NCBI RefSeq assembly: GCF_901709675.1
Contig: NC_051095.1
Location: 178,501-242,500 of the forward strand
Length of the DNA: 64,000 nt
Origin: Syngnathus acus
Taxonomy: Eukaryota > Chordata > Actinopteri > Syngnathiformes > Syngnathidae
Direction of reading: 5' to 3'
Within the stretch, counting starts at the first letter, position 1. Each line of letters begins with the position of its first letter. The position numbers were made by a program, and so were the translations under genes. Shown here piece by piece: positions 44,532 to 57,868 of this stretch. The notes under the pieces are model-generated. The model made no database searches. It was not told where the DNA came from and saw nothing but the letters and a program-made list of their open reading frames with translations.

Positions 44532-47500
44532 TTTGTGTTTGAGTCCGCTGCTTGCAACATATTGCGTCTGCACTGAATTAGATGGTTTCGTTCAAAATTG
44601 CCTGTAATCACAGTCTGCCTGATAGAACATTTGTCTTGAGCATCGCAGGCACATTGGATTCCCCATTGTACAGTAAATGTGAAACAAGCTTCAAGAAAAG
44701 GGCCCATTCCGTTCATAATCTCACCACGAGACGGAGAACAAAGAATACAAAACAAGAATCAGCGCATTGTGAAACTTTCTATCTGTATTCCTTTGGAGAG
44801 CAAGCTCAGTCACGCCCATTCACTGACGATTGCCAAATCCCGATCCCCCCCCCGTACTTAGGCAGGCGTCGTGCCGTGCGCACGGCCGGGCCGGGCCGAG
44901 CCGAGCCGAGCCGAGCCGTGCCGACTGACGTCTAATGGGGCCGTCAGCAAAACTTCAACTTCATGGCATTTGTCTGCAAAAAGTGGAGACTTGACATCAA
45001 TCAAGCAGCAGTTGGGCACATTTTTTTTACGCTACGTAATTTAATGGCAAAACGAGTTTCAAACGAATCTTGAAGACAACTATGCATTTTGTATTGAAAA
45101 CAATTTAGCAGCTTTGCCTTAGCTTGGCTATCTTAGCTCAATGCTAGCAGACGACGGCCTTTTAAAACCCAGTAAAAGGAAGAGCAACACTGTCGAAAGA
45201 TACTCTGTGAAAAAGCGGCTCATATCAATTCATCTGACTGAGGCGTTGTAGCTGTCTCCATGGATGTATTATACTGCCCCCAAGTGGCCAGCCAAGGTGC
45301 GCAACACACATAAGGAGCGGCGCAATAGCCAAAGAATTGACGCGACCAACCTTTCGTCTTTCATTCTTTACATTTGAATTGTGAGTCATATCAACGAGGG
45401 CTCTCTTTCTTGTCTGCCTGCACGTGATGCCAAGAAAAATGGAAACGAGGCCAAATGCGCCAGTTGACCAGTTTGACAAGAACAACCATCGTACCATTGA
45501 TCATCATCATTCCGGAATCTTCTTCCAGCGACACTTGCTGCCAGACGAGTTTGCGGTTGGGATTCTGCCATAAACTCGGATCTCTCGGCGTCGAGGCTTA
45601 ACGACAGTGTGTGTGTGTGTGTGTACGTGTACTTTTGCAACCTGTGCAATCCTCGTGGCTCCGACATGGGGTTAAAAATGCGGCTTGCTTGTAGCGTGAC
45701 TTCTGCAAGAGACGTTTCTTTTCACGCAAGCGTAGCGTAGCTTGCTCACGCACAATGCAACCGCACGGGTGCCCATGGCACGCTCTGTCCTCAGATGACG
45801 CGCCGGCGGACAGCGGCGCCGATTCGACCGAGCGGGCGGCGCCGACGGAGACGCGTCTTCGGGCGCAGGAGGACGAGCTCACGCTGCTCAAGGCCTCGCT
45901 GGCGGACGCCTTGCGCCGGATCCGCCTCCACGATGGGCTTCTCCTCGTGCTCAAGCAGCAGTTGATCGCAGGTGAGGCCCCGACCGACCGACCGACCGAC
46001 CGACCATTCCATTGACTCCATTTGACCCGTGGCTTCTAGTGAACCCCGCCGCTGCCGGACTGATCAACCAAATTTGCTGTCACGAGGGCGCAAGCATTTA
46101 TTCCAGCTTGGACCGAGTCCTCCTGTGTGAGTGCAGGTACTGGAAAAAAATGCCGTTGGGAATTCTTTTCAAACCCCGAGTCGCTGAGTTCACGCCCCTC
46201 CGCTTTTGTGCCCAGCCAAACACCACGGAGCATTTCGGGGCCGGCGACGGCGGATCGCTCCACCCAGACGGAGGCGGGCCATCCCGAGCCAAAGGCGGCT
46301 TTATCCGGGGGGGCGCAGAGCCTCCACCTGGAGGACCCCCTCCCTCTGCGGGCCAAGCTGCACCGCGCCCCCAGCGTGGAGGAGGACGAGGACCCGGACG
46401 ACCACGACGGAGCGGCGCAGCGAGAAACGGAGCCCACTCGGACAGCGGCTGGCGAGGAGCCCGTTTGGACCAGCGCCGGCGGCCCCCAGAATGGACGCGA
46501 TTGGCCGGAGGACACGTCTCTCGATCAGAACCTCGGCCCTTTGTCCAGTGTCCGGCAAGAAGCGCAGCACAAACCTCTGTGCGTGAGCTGGCCAAATTCA
46601 ACTCTTCTTTCTTCCAAAATGTTCTTGTTGAGAAAATGTTGTCCGTCTAAGGTGGTTTATTTGGGGTCAATTTAGCAAGGCTTGTTAAAGGTTTTGGGTC
46701 CAAGGACACGGGTGCCCCTCACAATCCCAACAAAAGGTTTGCGCTATGGGTGTGTAGCATTTGGCGTGGTACAAATACAGAGCACGTTGCCCGCAAATTG
46801 TTTCATTTGATTGGCCGAAAGACAAAAGTCATTCATTGCTTGGTTTTTAAATGAAACAGGAGCTTGTACGACATCTATTCCTGCTTTTTTTTCTTTCTTT
46901 CTTTTTTTCGTAACCACAAGCTACGACTCCGGTTTGAGAACCAGTTTTGACAGTTTTGGGCCGTGGTTTGTTCAAAGTTTGCAGCCGGGCGAGTTTTGGC
47001 GACTTCCTTCCTTCCTTCCTTCCTTCCTTCCTTCCTTCCTTCCTTCCTTCCTTCCTTCCTTCCTTCCTTCCTTCCTTCCTTCCTTCCTTCCTTCCTTCCT
47101 TCCTTCCGCTTGCTTGTGCTTGGCAGGCCAGGCCGCTTGACATTCTGACATTGCTCACCACATGACTTTTTGTTGGCTGGGTCTTCCTTTGGCATTTTTC
47201 ATCATAGTTAGCTTTTGAATGTGGAGAATTTATCAATCAGCTTGGAGGGCATTTTTGTTTTTCTTTTATTTATTTGTTATGTTTTTCTTCTTATTTATTT
47301 TATTGTACCGTAATTTTCGGACTATAAGTCGCACCGGAGTATAAGTCGCACCAGCCATAAAATGCCCAAAAAAGTGAAAAAAAAACATATATATGTATAT
47401 AAGTCGCTCCTGAGTACAAGTCGCCCCCCCCCACCCAAACTATGAAAAAAAACCGCGACTTATAGTCCGAAAATTACGGTATATATTATATTGGTTTTCT

Positions 47501-50500
47501 TTTATTTATATTAGATATCTGTCTATCTATTTATTTTAGGTTTTTTTGGGAGACTCTGTGCTATTGTTAGTTGATGTTCTCCAATCGCACACACCACAGG
47601 TCGAAATGAGAAAGGGCGAAAAAACGTGTGCAAGTTTATCCTATTTATAAAATATGTCGAAAAAGGTGAAGCGTATTTTTCAGCGGCGAATAAATGTCTT
47701 CTTTTTTTTCAGACTTCGAAGGAATAGCGAAAAACTGGGCAACCTGAAGAGGCAGGTCAAGCGACTGGACAGAAAAGCGGCGTCCTCGGCCACTCTCCTC
47801 AGCCGCTCGCCAAGCTTAGAGAAGTGGGACATGCGCGAGCGAGCCTGCTTGTGCGCTTCTGCTCATCCCGCTTGTCTTCCTTTCTCCGCAGTCGTGTCAA
47901 GGAGCTCGTTGCCAGCGCAGGTGATTATTTTCTTTTTTTTCTTTTCAAAAAATGGAACTTGTGGCTTTTGTATGGCAAACACTCTCCTTGTGCTCAGAAA
48001 AGCAATTGCGAGCGTTCATCAGCTTGAAAATGGTCATTCTCAGAATGGTTATCGGAAAAGAAAAGCAAAAGATTTTTAAAATGTCCCCTCCGATTCACCC
48101 TCACAGGATCCCCCGGCTCTCGAAGACGAACCTATGGTCAAGGTCGGTCAAGTTTGAAATGTATTTGTTCTGAGGATTTGGTCCCACCCGCTCGCAAAAT
48201 CTGCCATCAGAGTGACTAAATGTACACTTCACTTTTTGGGTATTTTTCAATTTGAGTCGAATTTGATTTTAATTTGCCATTTTTTTTTGATAGCTCCAAA
48301 CAAATCTTTGTGCGAGATGTGAGGTTGAACGAATATACGTTCCCCAAGGCTCTGCGCTAGGTCCTAAACGATACGCTATCGTATGTTCCACACCATTTTG
48401 AAGGAGTCCTGTGTCTGACTCAAAGAATCCTTCCAAATAGTCAACCATGACAGCATGAGTGAGTGGAATGTCCTTTTCCAGGCCAGTCCATCAAAATGTT
48501 CATCCGCGGCCGGCCCATCACCATGTACGTCCCGAGCGCCATCCAAAATTACCACGAGCTGAAGACGGAGCCGCCCTCCCAGAGCCTGGAGCTGGACTGG
48601 GTGTATCCTAGCTTGCAGCATGGCCGCGCGTCCAAAGTGACACTCGGAGGCGTCGACCTTGACCCACGGCGCCGCAGCTACGGCTACCGGGGGCGAGACT
48701 GTCGGGCCAACCTGTACACGCTGCCCACGGGCGAGGCCGTCTACTTCGTGGCCCGCGTGGTGGTCCTCTACCACATGGACAAGCGCACGCAGCGCCACTA
48801 CCGCAGACACAGCGACTGCGTTCGCTGGTCAGCGGAGAGAACAAATTGCCGCTCCTAAAATGCCTGCCGCGTCCAACCTTTCTGCTTTGCTTGCAGTCTC
48901 GCGCTGCATCCCGACAAAGTGCGGATCGCGTCCGGCCAAACGGCGGGTGTGGACAAAGACGGCAAGGTGGTGGTAATAGCTGGCGCAAATCGGTTGCATT
49001 TCCGCAAAAATGAAAACGTTCAGCACACATGACGATCAAGACGCGCATAATATTACATTGTAGATCCAAAAAAACATTGAGAATGGGCCTCAAGAACCAG
49101 ATGGATTTGATTATTTCATTGTCGTTTTGTAAACTTAGTGACATTCCCATGCTTGCACGGGACTTGAGTGTTGGAAATGGCGCGAGAGCAATTCATGCAG
49201 AAATGCTCAATCTGCGGGAGGGAGGAAAAAGTCAATCACAAAATCACTTTTGGGAAGAAAACAAATGACACACAGCTTGTTTAGTTCTCATCAGACGTGT
49301 TGAAAATGATCCTTTGAGACGCTGTACGTGTGTGTGTGTGCGTTAGCCCCTGCAGCCTTGCGTTCACATCTGGGACTCGACCACCTTGGTCACACTGCAG
49401 CAAATCGGACTGGGAACCTTCCAGAGAGGAGTGGTCTCTGTTGCTTTTTCCACCATGGTGAGTTTGAACATCTTGAGAAGGATGGCAAAAAACAATCAAA
49501 GCGGGCCGGCGGGCGGGCGGGCGTGCGTGTTGTCAGTTGCCCTGCCACCACCGCTGGCTGCGCTTTGAGCTCATAGAGACTTTTTCTGTCTCTCCGCTAA
49601 CCCTAGTCGGAAACTTGCCTTCTCAGGACTCGGGCGTCTTCCTGTGCGTGATCGATGAGTCCAACGAGCACATGTTGTCCGTGTGGGACTGCGCCAAGGG
49701 GAGCAAGCAAGCCGAGGTCAAGGTAAGTCGCAAGATAATCGCAATGAATGGAGCTTTTTGTGTCCGTTTCTTGAAGTCGTGGTGAAGAACATCTGCCAGG
49801 GGTCCTAGCTGGGAGCCTTTCCACACCTTTTCTTTTGGCACAAGGCACCGTTGGCGCAGCACACGGACTCCAGCTCCGAATTCTTAGCCGCCGCTCGTTT
49901 CAAATAAGAGAAAAAGGGATCACTTTTGAGGACGTCTTTTTATTCGTCATGCCCCGGCCGCAATAATCAAGCACCTAGAATCCGTCCATCCACTTTCCGA
50001 ATAAAACCAAGTCGTATTTTATTTGAATTTCAGTATACGACTCAAAGGAATCAGCGTGAAAAGAAAACGTCGGTGTTAGTGTCGTAGGGCCAAAAAAAGT
50101 GCAACCTGACGATGCGGTGTCTTTTGTTTTGGAAGACCACCAACGAGACGGTGTTCGCCGTGGACTTCCACCCCGGCGACAGTGGCAACATCATCACCTG
50201 CGGCAAATCCCACGTCTACTTCTGGACCCTGAGCGCAGGGCAGTTCACCAAGAAGCAAGGCATCTTTGGGGTGAGCCTGGCCTCCCTCCCGCGTGTCACC
50301 TTCACGTCCCCCGTGGCCCGATGCGGTCCGTCAAGCCTCTTTGAAAAGCCCTGTACTAATTGAATGTATTATTATGAAGACAAATTGTGGATGGACAGAC
50401 AGACAGACTCCACGTGTGGATAGTAAAAGCGCAAATTGTCTTGACTTTCAAAAAGGACAGATGTCGCTCGCCATTTTGATCCCATTGATCTTTTTCCAAT

Positions 50501-53435
50501 ATTTGAACCGTCCGTCTCTGATTTCAAAGCGAGTGTAGATAGATTTAACAACGGTGTTGACAGTCATAACGGAAGAAAACATCCATCCATCCATTTTCTG
50601 AACCGCTTAGTCCCCACGGCAATGCGCATGAAATCGCCTGGGCCGACCTCTGCCCTGAAAAGTCTCCCTTGGCTTTCTTTTCTTGCAGAAATACAAAAAG
50701 CCCAAGTTTATCCAGTGCTTTGTGTTCAGCCTGACTGGCGACGTTTTGACCGGCGACTCGGAGGGGAACATCCTGACCTGGGGCAGGTCAGCGGCCGATG
50801 TCAGAACTCTGGGCAAAGGGGCCAAAGGTAGGAAGGAGCATGTCTGACTTTCATCGCCCCATATGCCGATCGATGATGTTGTCTTTGGACCTTTCCCTTC
50901 AGAGACCTTCCAGATCATGCGGCAGACCAAAGCGCACGAGGGCAGCGTTTTCACCTTGTGCGCGCTGCAGGGCGGCGCCGCGCTGCTCAGCGGAGGAAGC
51001 AAAGACCGCAAGATCATCCGCTGGAGCGCCGACCTGGCTCCGGAGCACGAGTGCGAGGTGAAGCGCAAACGACGGCAAAAAAAACAGCGCAAAGCCGCCG
51101 CCGCCGCTCCTTCACCCGCCTGCCTCACACCCGCTTGTCCAGATTCCCGAAAAGTTCGGGGCGATCCGCACCCTCGCCGATGTCGACGGAGAGGAAGTGT
51201 TAGTGGGAACGAGCCGAAACGCCATCCTGAGGGGCGCCTTCTCCACCGGCTTCGTGGCCGTCGTGCAAGTAGGTGCGAGAGGCCGGCCGCAAAGCTCGCC
51301 CAGCTTCCGACTCACCCGAATGGCGTCCGGCCGGCTCTCAGGGCCACGTGGACGAGCTGTGGGGGCTGGCCACGCATCCGTCGCTCAACGGCTTCCTGTC
51401 CTGTGGCCACGACCGGCAGGTGTGCCTGTGGAACGCCGAGGAGCACGCGCTGCGCTGGAGCGTCTCCCTGGAGGTACCCGGCTGGCCAGAGCTTTTTGCC
51501 CCCTCGCAAACATCAGCGCTGTTTTTCTGTAGGAGTACGGCTTGTGCGCCGATTTCTGCCCAAACGGATCGGTGGTGTCGGTCGGCCTCAGCACGGGAAG
51601 GTAAGTTGCGGACGGCATTGCGCTGCCACGGCAGAAATGACTCCCTCCCTCCGCCCGCCTTCGCAACAGATGGGTGGTCCTGGACCTGCTGACGGCCGAG
51701 GTCATCTCCGAGGCTGTGGACGGCAACGAGCAGCATTCCGTCATGAGATACTCTCCAGGTACGAGAGAGTTGAAGCTCCTCCCAGCGGGTGGGCGGGAAC
51801 GCATTACCAACGTGGGTGCGTGCGTGCGTGCTTTCAGACGGCAGCTTCCTGGCGGTGGGCTCCCATGACAACTTCATCTACATCTATAACGTGACTGAAA
51901 ATGGCCGCAGTTACACTCGTTTTGGGAGATGCAACGTAAGCCCCGCCGCATCCATGGCGATCCTGCTGCACTCTGCCCCTCGCCTATCTTTGCTCACAGG
52001 GTCACTCCAGTTTCATAACTCACCTGGATTGGTCCAAAGACGGAAAGTACATCATGTCAAATTCGGGCGACTATGAAATCCTCTATTGTAAGTTGATATA
52101 TGCTGCTTTTTTCTTTTTTTCCTAAATATCATTTTCCCAAAAATGTGTCCGTCCGTCCTCGTCCGGCCGTCTATCTTTGCTAGCGACCTCGGCGGAACAA
52201 TTAAACACTCCTCCACTAGATGGCACACTTGTTTGTTGTCAGGGGACGTCGCTGCGGGCTGCAAACTGCTGAGGAATCGCTCGGAGAGCAAAGACCGGGA
52301 GTGGGCCTCCTACACCTGCGTGCTGGGCTTCCACGTCATGGGTGAGGAAAGGTGTTTTTGCCTGCCTGCCCTGGCATGGCGCCATTTGCAGCTGCTGCAA
52401 TGGTTGATTTCATACAGGTCAAAGAAATGCCACCATTTGCTGCCATCTCGTGGTAGTTTAGTGTCAAACAACGTTTTTTTTAGAATCTTTTCTTTGGGTT
52501 TTCAAAACAACGATTTTTTGGCACTCAAAAATGCTCCTCATGGAGTTGGATTTCAAATAAAACACTTTTCAATGTTCCATCCCTTTACTGAACAATAGTT
52601 TGCGACATTATTTCAAATTGTGCAAAACGTCAATTATGATTTCATTCCTGGTTTGGCCTGGAATGTGTCCGACAATTGGCGTCATTGTTTTCTGAGCTGA
52701 GAGCAAATTGTTTTATTTGGATTCAATACAAAGATCAGAAGTCAATTGTTACTGTTGAAGCGGAAAGCTTGAGCCTCTCTCTGTACGATTGTTATATCAA
52801 AGGAAGAAAATATGTCAATTCATTTCATCATTGACGAAGCATCTCTTTCTGCATTTTTGCCGCCATCACCAGGCGTGTGGCCGGAGGGCTCGGACGGCAC
52901 CGACATCAACGCGCTGTGCCGCTCCCACAGCGAGAGCGTGGTGGCGGTGGCGGACGACTTCTGCAAAGTCCACCTCTTCCAGTACCCCTGCCCCAAACTC
53001 AAGGTGCGGCGCGGCGCGGCGCGGCACGGCACGGCACGGTGCAGTGTTTTGCTGAAGCAAACATGATCTGGCCAAGCCTCCAAACCGGTTTTGGAATTTG
53101 CATAAGCGCATATGCCAACTCCACTTCCTGGCTGCTTTCCCGCCCATTCTGGTCCGCTCGCAACTAAATGCCTGCGCTGGATTTGCTGTTTGGGCTGGAA
53201 AAGCAGCAAAAAAAAGTCTTTTTCACCAGACGCACGTCTTTGTTCCGCCCGTTCGTTCGTTCGTTCGTTCCAGGCGCCGAGCCGCAGGTACGAGGGCCAC
53301 GGCAGCCACGTCACCAACGTGCGCTTCACCCACAGCGACGCGCACTTGCTCTCGGTGGGCGGCAAGGACACGTGCATCTTCCAGTGGCGGGTGCTCCCCG
53401 CAGGCTCTCCGGAACCCGCTCCCAGCAGCCACTAG
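43624..53435 (+). CDS. eml3: EMAP-like 3 microtubule-associated protein
   Basis: EML proteins bind microtubules through a HELP/TAPE and WD40 double propeller. Exons: 43624-43648, 45795-45971 (coiled coil RAQEDELTLLKASLADALRR), uncertain 46040-46124, 46216-46578 (RSTQTE motif), 47713-47823, 47892-47920, 48107-48142, 48482-48602 (HELP: IKMFIRGRPITMYVPS), 48678-48827, 48897-48966, 49347-49457, 49627-49722, 50136-50270, 50689-50827, 50903-51057, 51143-51268, 51342-51473, 51533-51600, 51670-51758, 51838-51935, 52000-52087, 52243-52341, 52873-53003, 53274-53435. About 930 residues (human 896). All joins from 46216 onwards keep phase. FGKYKKPKF, LTGDSEGNILTWGRS and GSPGSRRRTY favour EML3 over EML1/2/4. 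It sits directly upstream of mta2 in the same orientation, as in human. Confidence 0.92.
44100..44400. repeat. Degenerate tandem repeat in eml3 intron 1
   Basis: About four diverged units of roughly 70-80 bases, each with a TTGAAGTNNNTTGAGG-like core followed by GCTTCATTT. Confidence 0.55.
44472..44528. repeat. (GT)n microsatellite
   Basis: About 28 TG units in eml3 intron 1; on the opposite strand it makes an artefactual His/Thr frame. Confidence 0.97.
47003..47107. repeat. (CTTC)n microsatellite, about 105 bp
   Basis: Uninterrupted tetranucleotide array in an eml3 intron. Confidence 0.97.
47308..47479. mobile_element. MITE with perfect 25-bp inverted ends and TA target duplication
   Basis: The left end begins CCGTAATTTTCGGAC and continues to ATAAGTCGC at 47,332. 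The right end (47,455-47,479) is its exact inverted copy over 25 bases. TA flanks both sides. Inside are direct repeats of AGTATAAGTCGC. At 172 bp it has no coding capacity. It is inserted in an eml3 intron. Confidence 0.85.
50580..50625 (-). mobile_element. Truncated tail of the ATGG-tailed element
   Basis: CATCCATCCATCCATTTTCT followed by GAACCGCTTAGTCC is the reverse complement of the 3' end of the common fish repeat also seen at 33,247-33,530. Confidence 0.55.
52213..52226 (+). promoter_or_regulatory. CTCF-type core motif, exact match
   Basis: CCACTAGATGGCAC in an eml3 intron matches CCASYAGRKGGCRS. Confidence 0.4.
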
Positions 53436-53442
53436 GTGGCGG
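53429..53442 (+). promoter_or_regulatory. CTCF-type core motif over the eml3 stop codon
   Basis: CCACTAGGTGGCGG matches CCASYAGRKGGCRS at all positions and includes the TAG stop (53433-53435). Confidence 0.45.
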
Positions 53443-55066
53443 CCGCAAAAAGAATGTAGACAAAGAAACCCGCACAACGCGGACGGGCGACGTTTATTTT
53501 AACGTTGCAATTTTGGGGGGAGGGCAACTTTTTTTTTTTTCCCCTCTCCTTCCTGTAAAAGTTCCCTGGACCCAAAAGGTTTAATAAGCCCTGCTTTAAA
53601 TAGCGTACTTAACTGTACTGTGTTCTTGTTGGCTAACAATCAAAGTGCCGTTACCACACTGCCAAAAGCTCTTCCCTCCCAGGAAGTCCATTAACGTTCG
53701 TTGTCCATTTGTGTATACGCAAAAGTACAGTGAAGACCTTGCAATCATTTTCTGGATTGCTTGTCCACATTCGTCTATCAGACGAGTCGAACCCTAACCT
53801 GTTCGCCAGTCAGCCAGTCGCAAGCTTTATACAGACAGACAGACAGACAACCGACCAATCACAATCGCGTTCCATTCAAGGAATGCGCAAGAGGAAAGGC
53901 ACACGCGCACAGCGACAACATGCGAGTGAGTGACTTAGTGAGTGAGTGAGTGCCTGAAGCTCAGGCAGCAATGTGCCGTCGACTGACGGTTAGGGGGCAG
54001 TGTTGCTCCGCGTTTGCTCAACAAGCACAACGTTTTTTAGGCCATCTTCATTTTTCCAACTTGTTCTTGACCATTTTTGCCCACATAGTCATTCATAGTC
54101 TGTCATTTTCGAGATGCTTTCTTGAAACATTTTACCGCCTTTTGTAAATAACATTGAAATCCATTTTCCGCTTTTTTTACATCATGTCTAAGTTGAAAAC
54201 CACCCTCAACTTAAGTTGCACGTATGTAGTCTGATGAGCAATTTTTCAATTCGTTAGCCTAATAGCGTAAATGCCTGAATCCTTTTTAATTTACTGTCAC
54301 TAGCAATAAAAAATAGCAATGTTGTCATTTTTATGCATATTCTGAGTCGTGATGATACACGAAACATTTCCTGTTTGTTTGATTTGTTTGGATTTTTCCC
54401 CGCCAGTTTTCCCATCAACGTACAAATATAATGTGGGCATTTATGCGATGTAAGCTATGGAAATGTAATTGTGATGTGAACATATTGAAAATGCTTTTCA
54501 AAAAGATATTTTTTGGCCTTTTTTTCTATTTATGTCAGAGGTCAAAAATGTTAAAAAAGAAACACGCTTTCTACAGTATTATTATTATTTACGTAAGTCA
54601 AAACTGCCTGGTCGAGATGACGTTTCCGACGTTTGCCGAACATTTCCGAAGATGACGACGAGCGTGTGTAATCGAGTGACGGTGAAGACCAAGAAGAAGA
54701 AGAAGAGAAGGACGAAGATCTGCTGAGCGGAGGATGAGAGGAAGAGTGGAGGTAGAGACAGACGTGTGAATGAGCGAGTGAGAAGGCGGCGGCGGCGGAG
54801 GAGGAGGAGGAGGAGGTGGTGGTGGTAGTGGAGAAGGAGACGATTGTCGTGAGGGAGCAAATTCAAGACCAATGTTTTGGAGGAGCGTTTCGTGACGGAA
54901 ACTTTCAACTTTTTTTTTTTTTTTTTTTTTTTAAACCGCCACTCACTCGGCTTGTTGTGCCCCGGAGCCGGCCGGCTTTGTCTCACGACGCGGGCGTCTA
55001 TAAATGGACTAAAACAGAGCCCCGCAGACGATCTCTTCGCATTAACCCAGAGCTCATTACTAAAGA
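53436..55066. other. eml3 3' flank and mta2 upstream region
   Basis: AATAAA at about 54,305 may end eml3. From 54,700 the sequence is a GA/GGA-rich stretch, then a T run (54,910-54,932) and a TATA-like element. No additional coding exon is supported. Confidence 0.5.
54999..55004 (+). promoter_or_regulatory. mta2: TATA-like element upstream of mta2
   Basis: TATAAA, 63 bases before the mta2 ATG; this would give a 5' leader of about 30-40 bases. Confidence 0.35.
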
Positions 55067-57661
55067 ATGGCGGCCAACATGTATCGAGTGGGAGGTAAGT
55101 TGTCTTATTTAATTAAATTTTTGTTCATTTTTGAACACCCCACCACTCCCCACCTCCTCCCTCCAGCGTGGTTGTTCCTTCTGGCTGCACGTTAGCTTAG
55201 CTACACGCTAGCTGTCTGTGAGCTAGCCGCTAATCCCCGCTAGTGCTTGCTAGGGTAAACGTAGGCACCGCACCGTCTACTTTTCAATTCCAGTCAACTA
55301 TTGAAAAGACGTAGCGCATTCACTACCAGTTGAAAGGCCGCTTTTGTGATACAATTTCCACCCGAGGGGAAATTTTACAGCCCTAAAGTGCGCCCAAGTG
55401 TTGCAAAAGGTCAACTTCCAAATTCGATTCGTTGTCCGCCGACAAAGTTATCGGGAACCTACTACGAGTCCCCACCCCTGTCCCTCTCTGGTTAGAACAT
55501 TCAATTCGGCGTATTAACACGACAATTTGTCGTCCCCACGACAATTTTATTTATTTGCAACATCGGCCTGAAGTGGACTCTTTACACATGGTGCTAGTTA
55601 GCATTAGCTTAGCTTTGACAATGCCCGGTAGGCTGAACTGATAGATGCGGCTTAGGTTTTGACACTGGCTTTAGTTCACATATGACTGTTAGGGGGGGAT
55701 ACAGAATTGTTACAGTCCCCGAGTATTTGCCGCAAGTATAAAGATTTCATCTGAATTCTACAAGATGGTGGCAGCAAAGCACTACTTTTGTCCAAATGAA
55801 ACTTCTCAACAGACTTCAACTAAAAGCAACCAAGCTGAGCTGAGCTGAGTCTGCTGCAAATGTCGAATCGAGAATATGTATTCAAAGCAAGTCTTTGCTT
55901 CAGTGCGAGCAACTCCGGTCCTCCGGTGTCCAGCAAGATCCCGATTGTTATCCAGCTTCTCCAGATCTTGCTGATCATTCCAATTCGGTGTGTTGCAACA
56001 AGGTGTAGGACACCGGCCCTCAACGACCCACCCGACTTGCCTACCTGCCTGCCTACCCAATGCACTTTAGTGGGTGCGCAGTCAAAGTCGTCTATTTACA
56101 TGTGTAGAATTTTAGGTTTTCTCATTTCAAGATCAACGTAAGCACTCATTCAAATTACAACAGCGCCTCGAAGCGTGCGTGGGCCAATGTTAGATTCTGA
56201 CAGCATGAACAAAAAGAGCGATTTTCTTTTTTTTCTTCTTTTTCTCAAAGACTCGTGGACCAAATCTTGGGACTAACGCGTAGCAGCTTGTCTTTTTTAT
56301 AATTGAATATAGCAATATGCATTCATGAACAGAGCGACCAGTCAAACAATAGCCAGTCAAAAACCCTTCGGCAGTTCTTTTAATCGACGTTTGGGCCGGG
56401 ATACGCGCCACCAGCTCGATCCGTCCAAACGATTGTTTAAGAAAGCCAAATTCTGAGCTTAACACCAATGTGGTTTGTCCGTAATTTGCCGTGTTTCTTT
56501 TGTCGCCCTCCCTTCCTCCATCTCCATGCGTAACTTCTCACCCGTCCCCCCCTGCTCGCTCACAGAGAAGGACCGGCCCCAATGACCTTCAAAGAGGTGG
56601 GGTTGTTAACTCTGCAAGCAAATCGCGACTATTTATTTTTTCTTCTTCACAAAACCGAAGAAATAACTTGGCTGAATCGGACATTTTTGCCTTTGATTGG
56701 TCCGTTTTTTGGATGAGATGAGGGCCTGGACATTTTGTTTCGTTCCAATAAGCCATCAATCGGAGTGAAATTCACATTTTTTGGCCTCCGGTACAGTAAT
56801 CCCTCGCTATATCATTTATCGAGGCTTCGGTGCATCGTGGATTTTTATAAAATGTAAAAAAAAGTTGTTAGTATAGTAAGAGTTCTAAAAACATATTTAC
56901 AGTATTGTACCATGTTATAAAAAAAAGTTAGAATGATAATAATAAAAGAGTTTTAAAAAGATATTTACCGTATATACACTTGTTATAAAAAAGTTATGAT
57001 AAGAGTTGTAAAAACATTTATAGTATGTATACTTTAGCTACAGCTACATATGTTACACACACGTATCATATTGATATTATTTTCTGTATGTCATTTACAC
57101 TATTAATATAATATTTACATGTTTGAAACTATTCTTTAATGTTCTAATGATGACATACGTACTTATATGGTTTCATATACATTTATTGATACGCAAAAAA
57201 TGTTCAAAACGAGAAGGTGACACTACTTTGCGGATTTTCTCTTATCGCGGGTGCTCGTGGAACCAATTAGTCGCCATAAACCAGAGATGACTATTTCATT
57301 TTACAACACAGTGAGAAAAAAGTTGTTGTCATTGGCTTTATCCCTATGGAAATAAAAGGTTGTACATTAATGGACATTTTACTAGTGGCATAAATCACCA
57401 TTCTTTAGCTTTTGGGGTGATTCGTGCTAACATTTGGCCAGCAATATGCGGAGAACAATTTGCGAGTCCAATTTGTCGACTACCACGCGCAAATGACGTT
57501 TGAAAGAATCCCACGTCTCCACCTGCTTGCTGGTTGGACGTAGGTCTGCTTCACCTCTTGCTGTGTGTTTCCCTCCTTCCAGATTACGTCTACTTTGAGA
57601 ACTCCTCCAGCAACCCGTACCTGATCCGCAGGATAGAAGAGCTCAACAAGGTGCCGTGGTG

Positions 57662-57701
<40 letters not shown>

Positions 57702-57819
57702 CCGGTTTGGCCCAACACTGGCGCGGGAGCCTCCTTATGTCGTAGCAGTCTTTTAGCCAGTCAAAGATGAAGAAGCATCCTTTGAAAAAGGCATTGGCCT
57801 TTCGCTTGGCCACGCCGGA

Positions 57820-57868
<49 letters not shown>

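Noticed and set aside
46811-47236. Frames of FLPSFLPS and KEGRKEGR repeats
   Set aside because: Artefact of the CTTC microsatellite in an eml3 intron.
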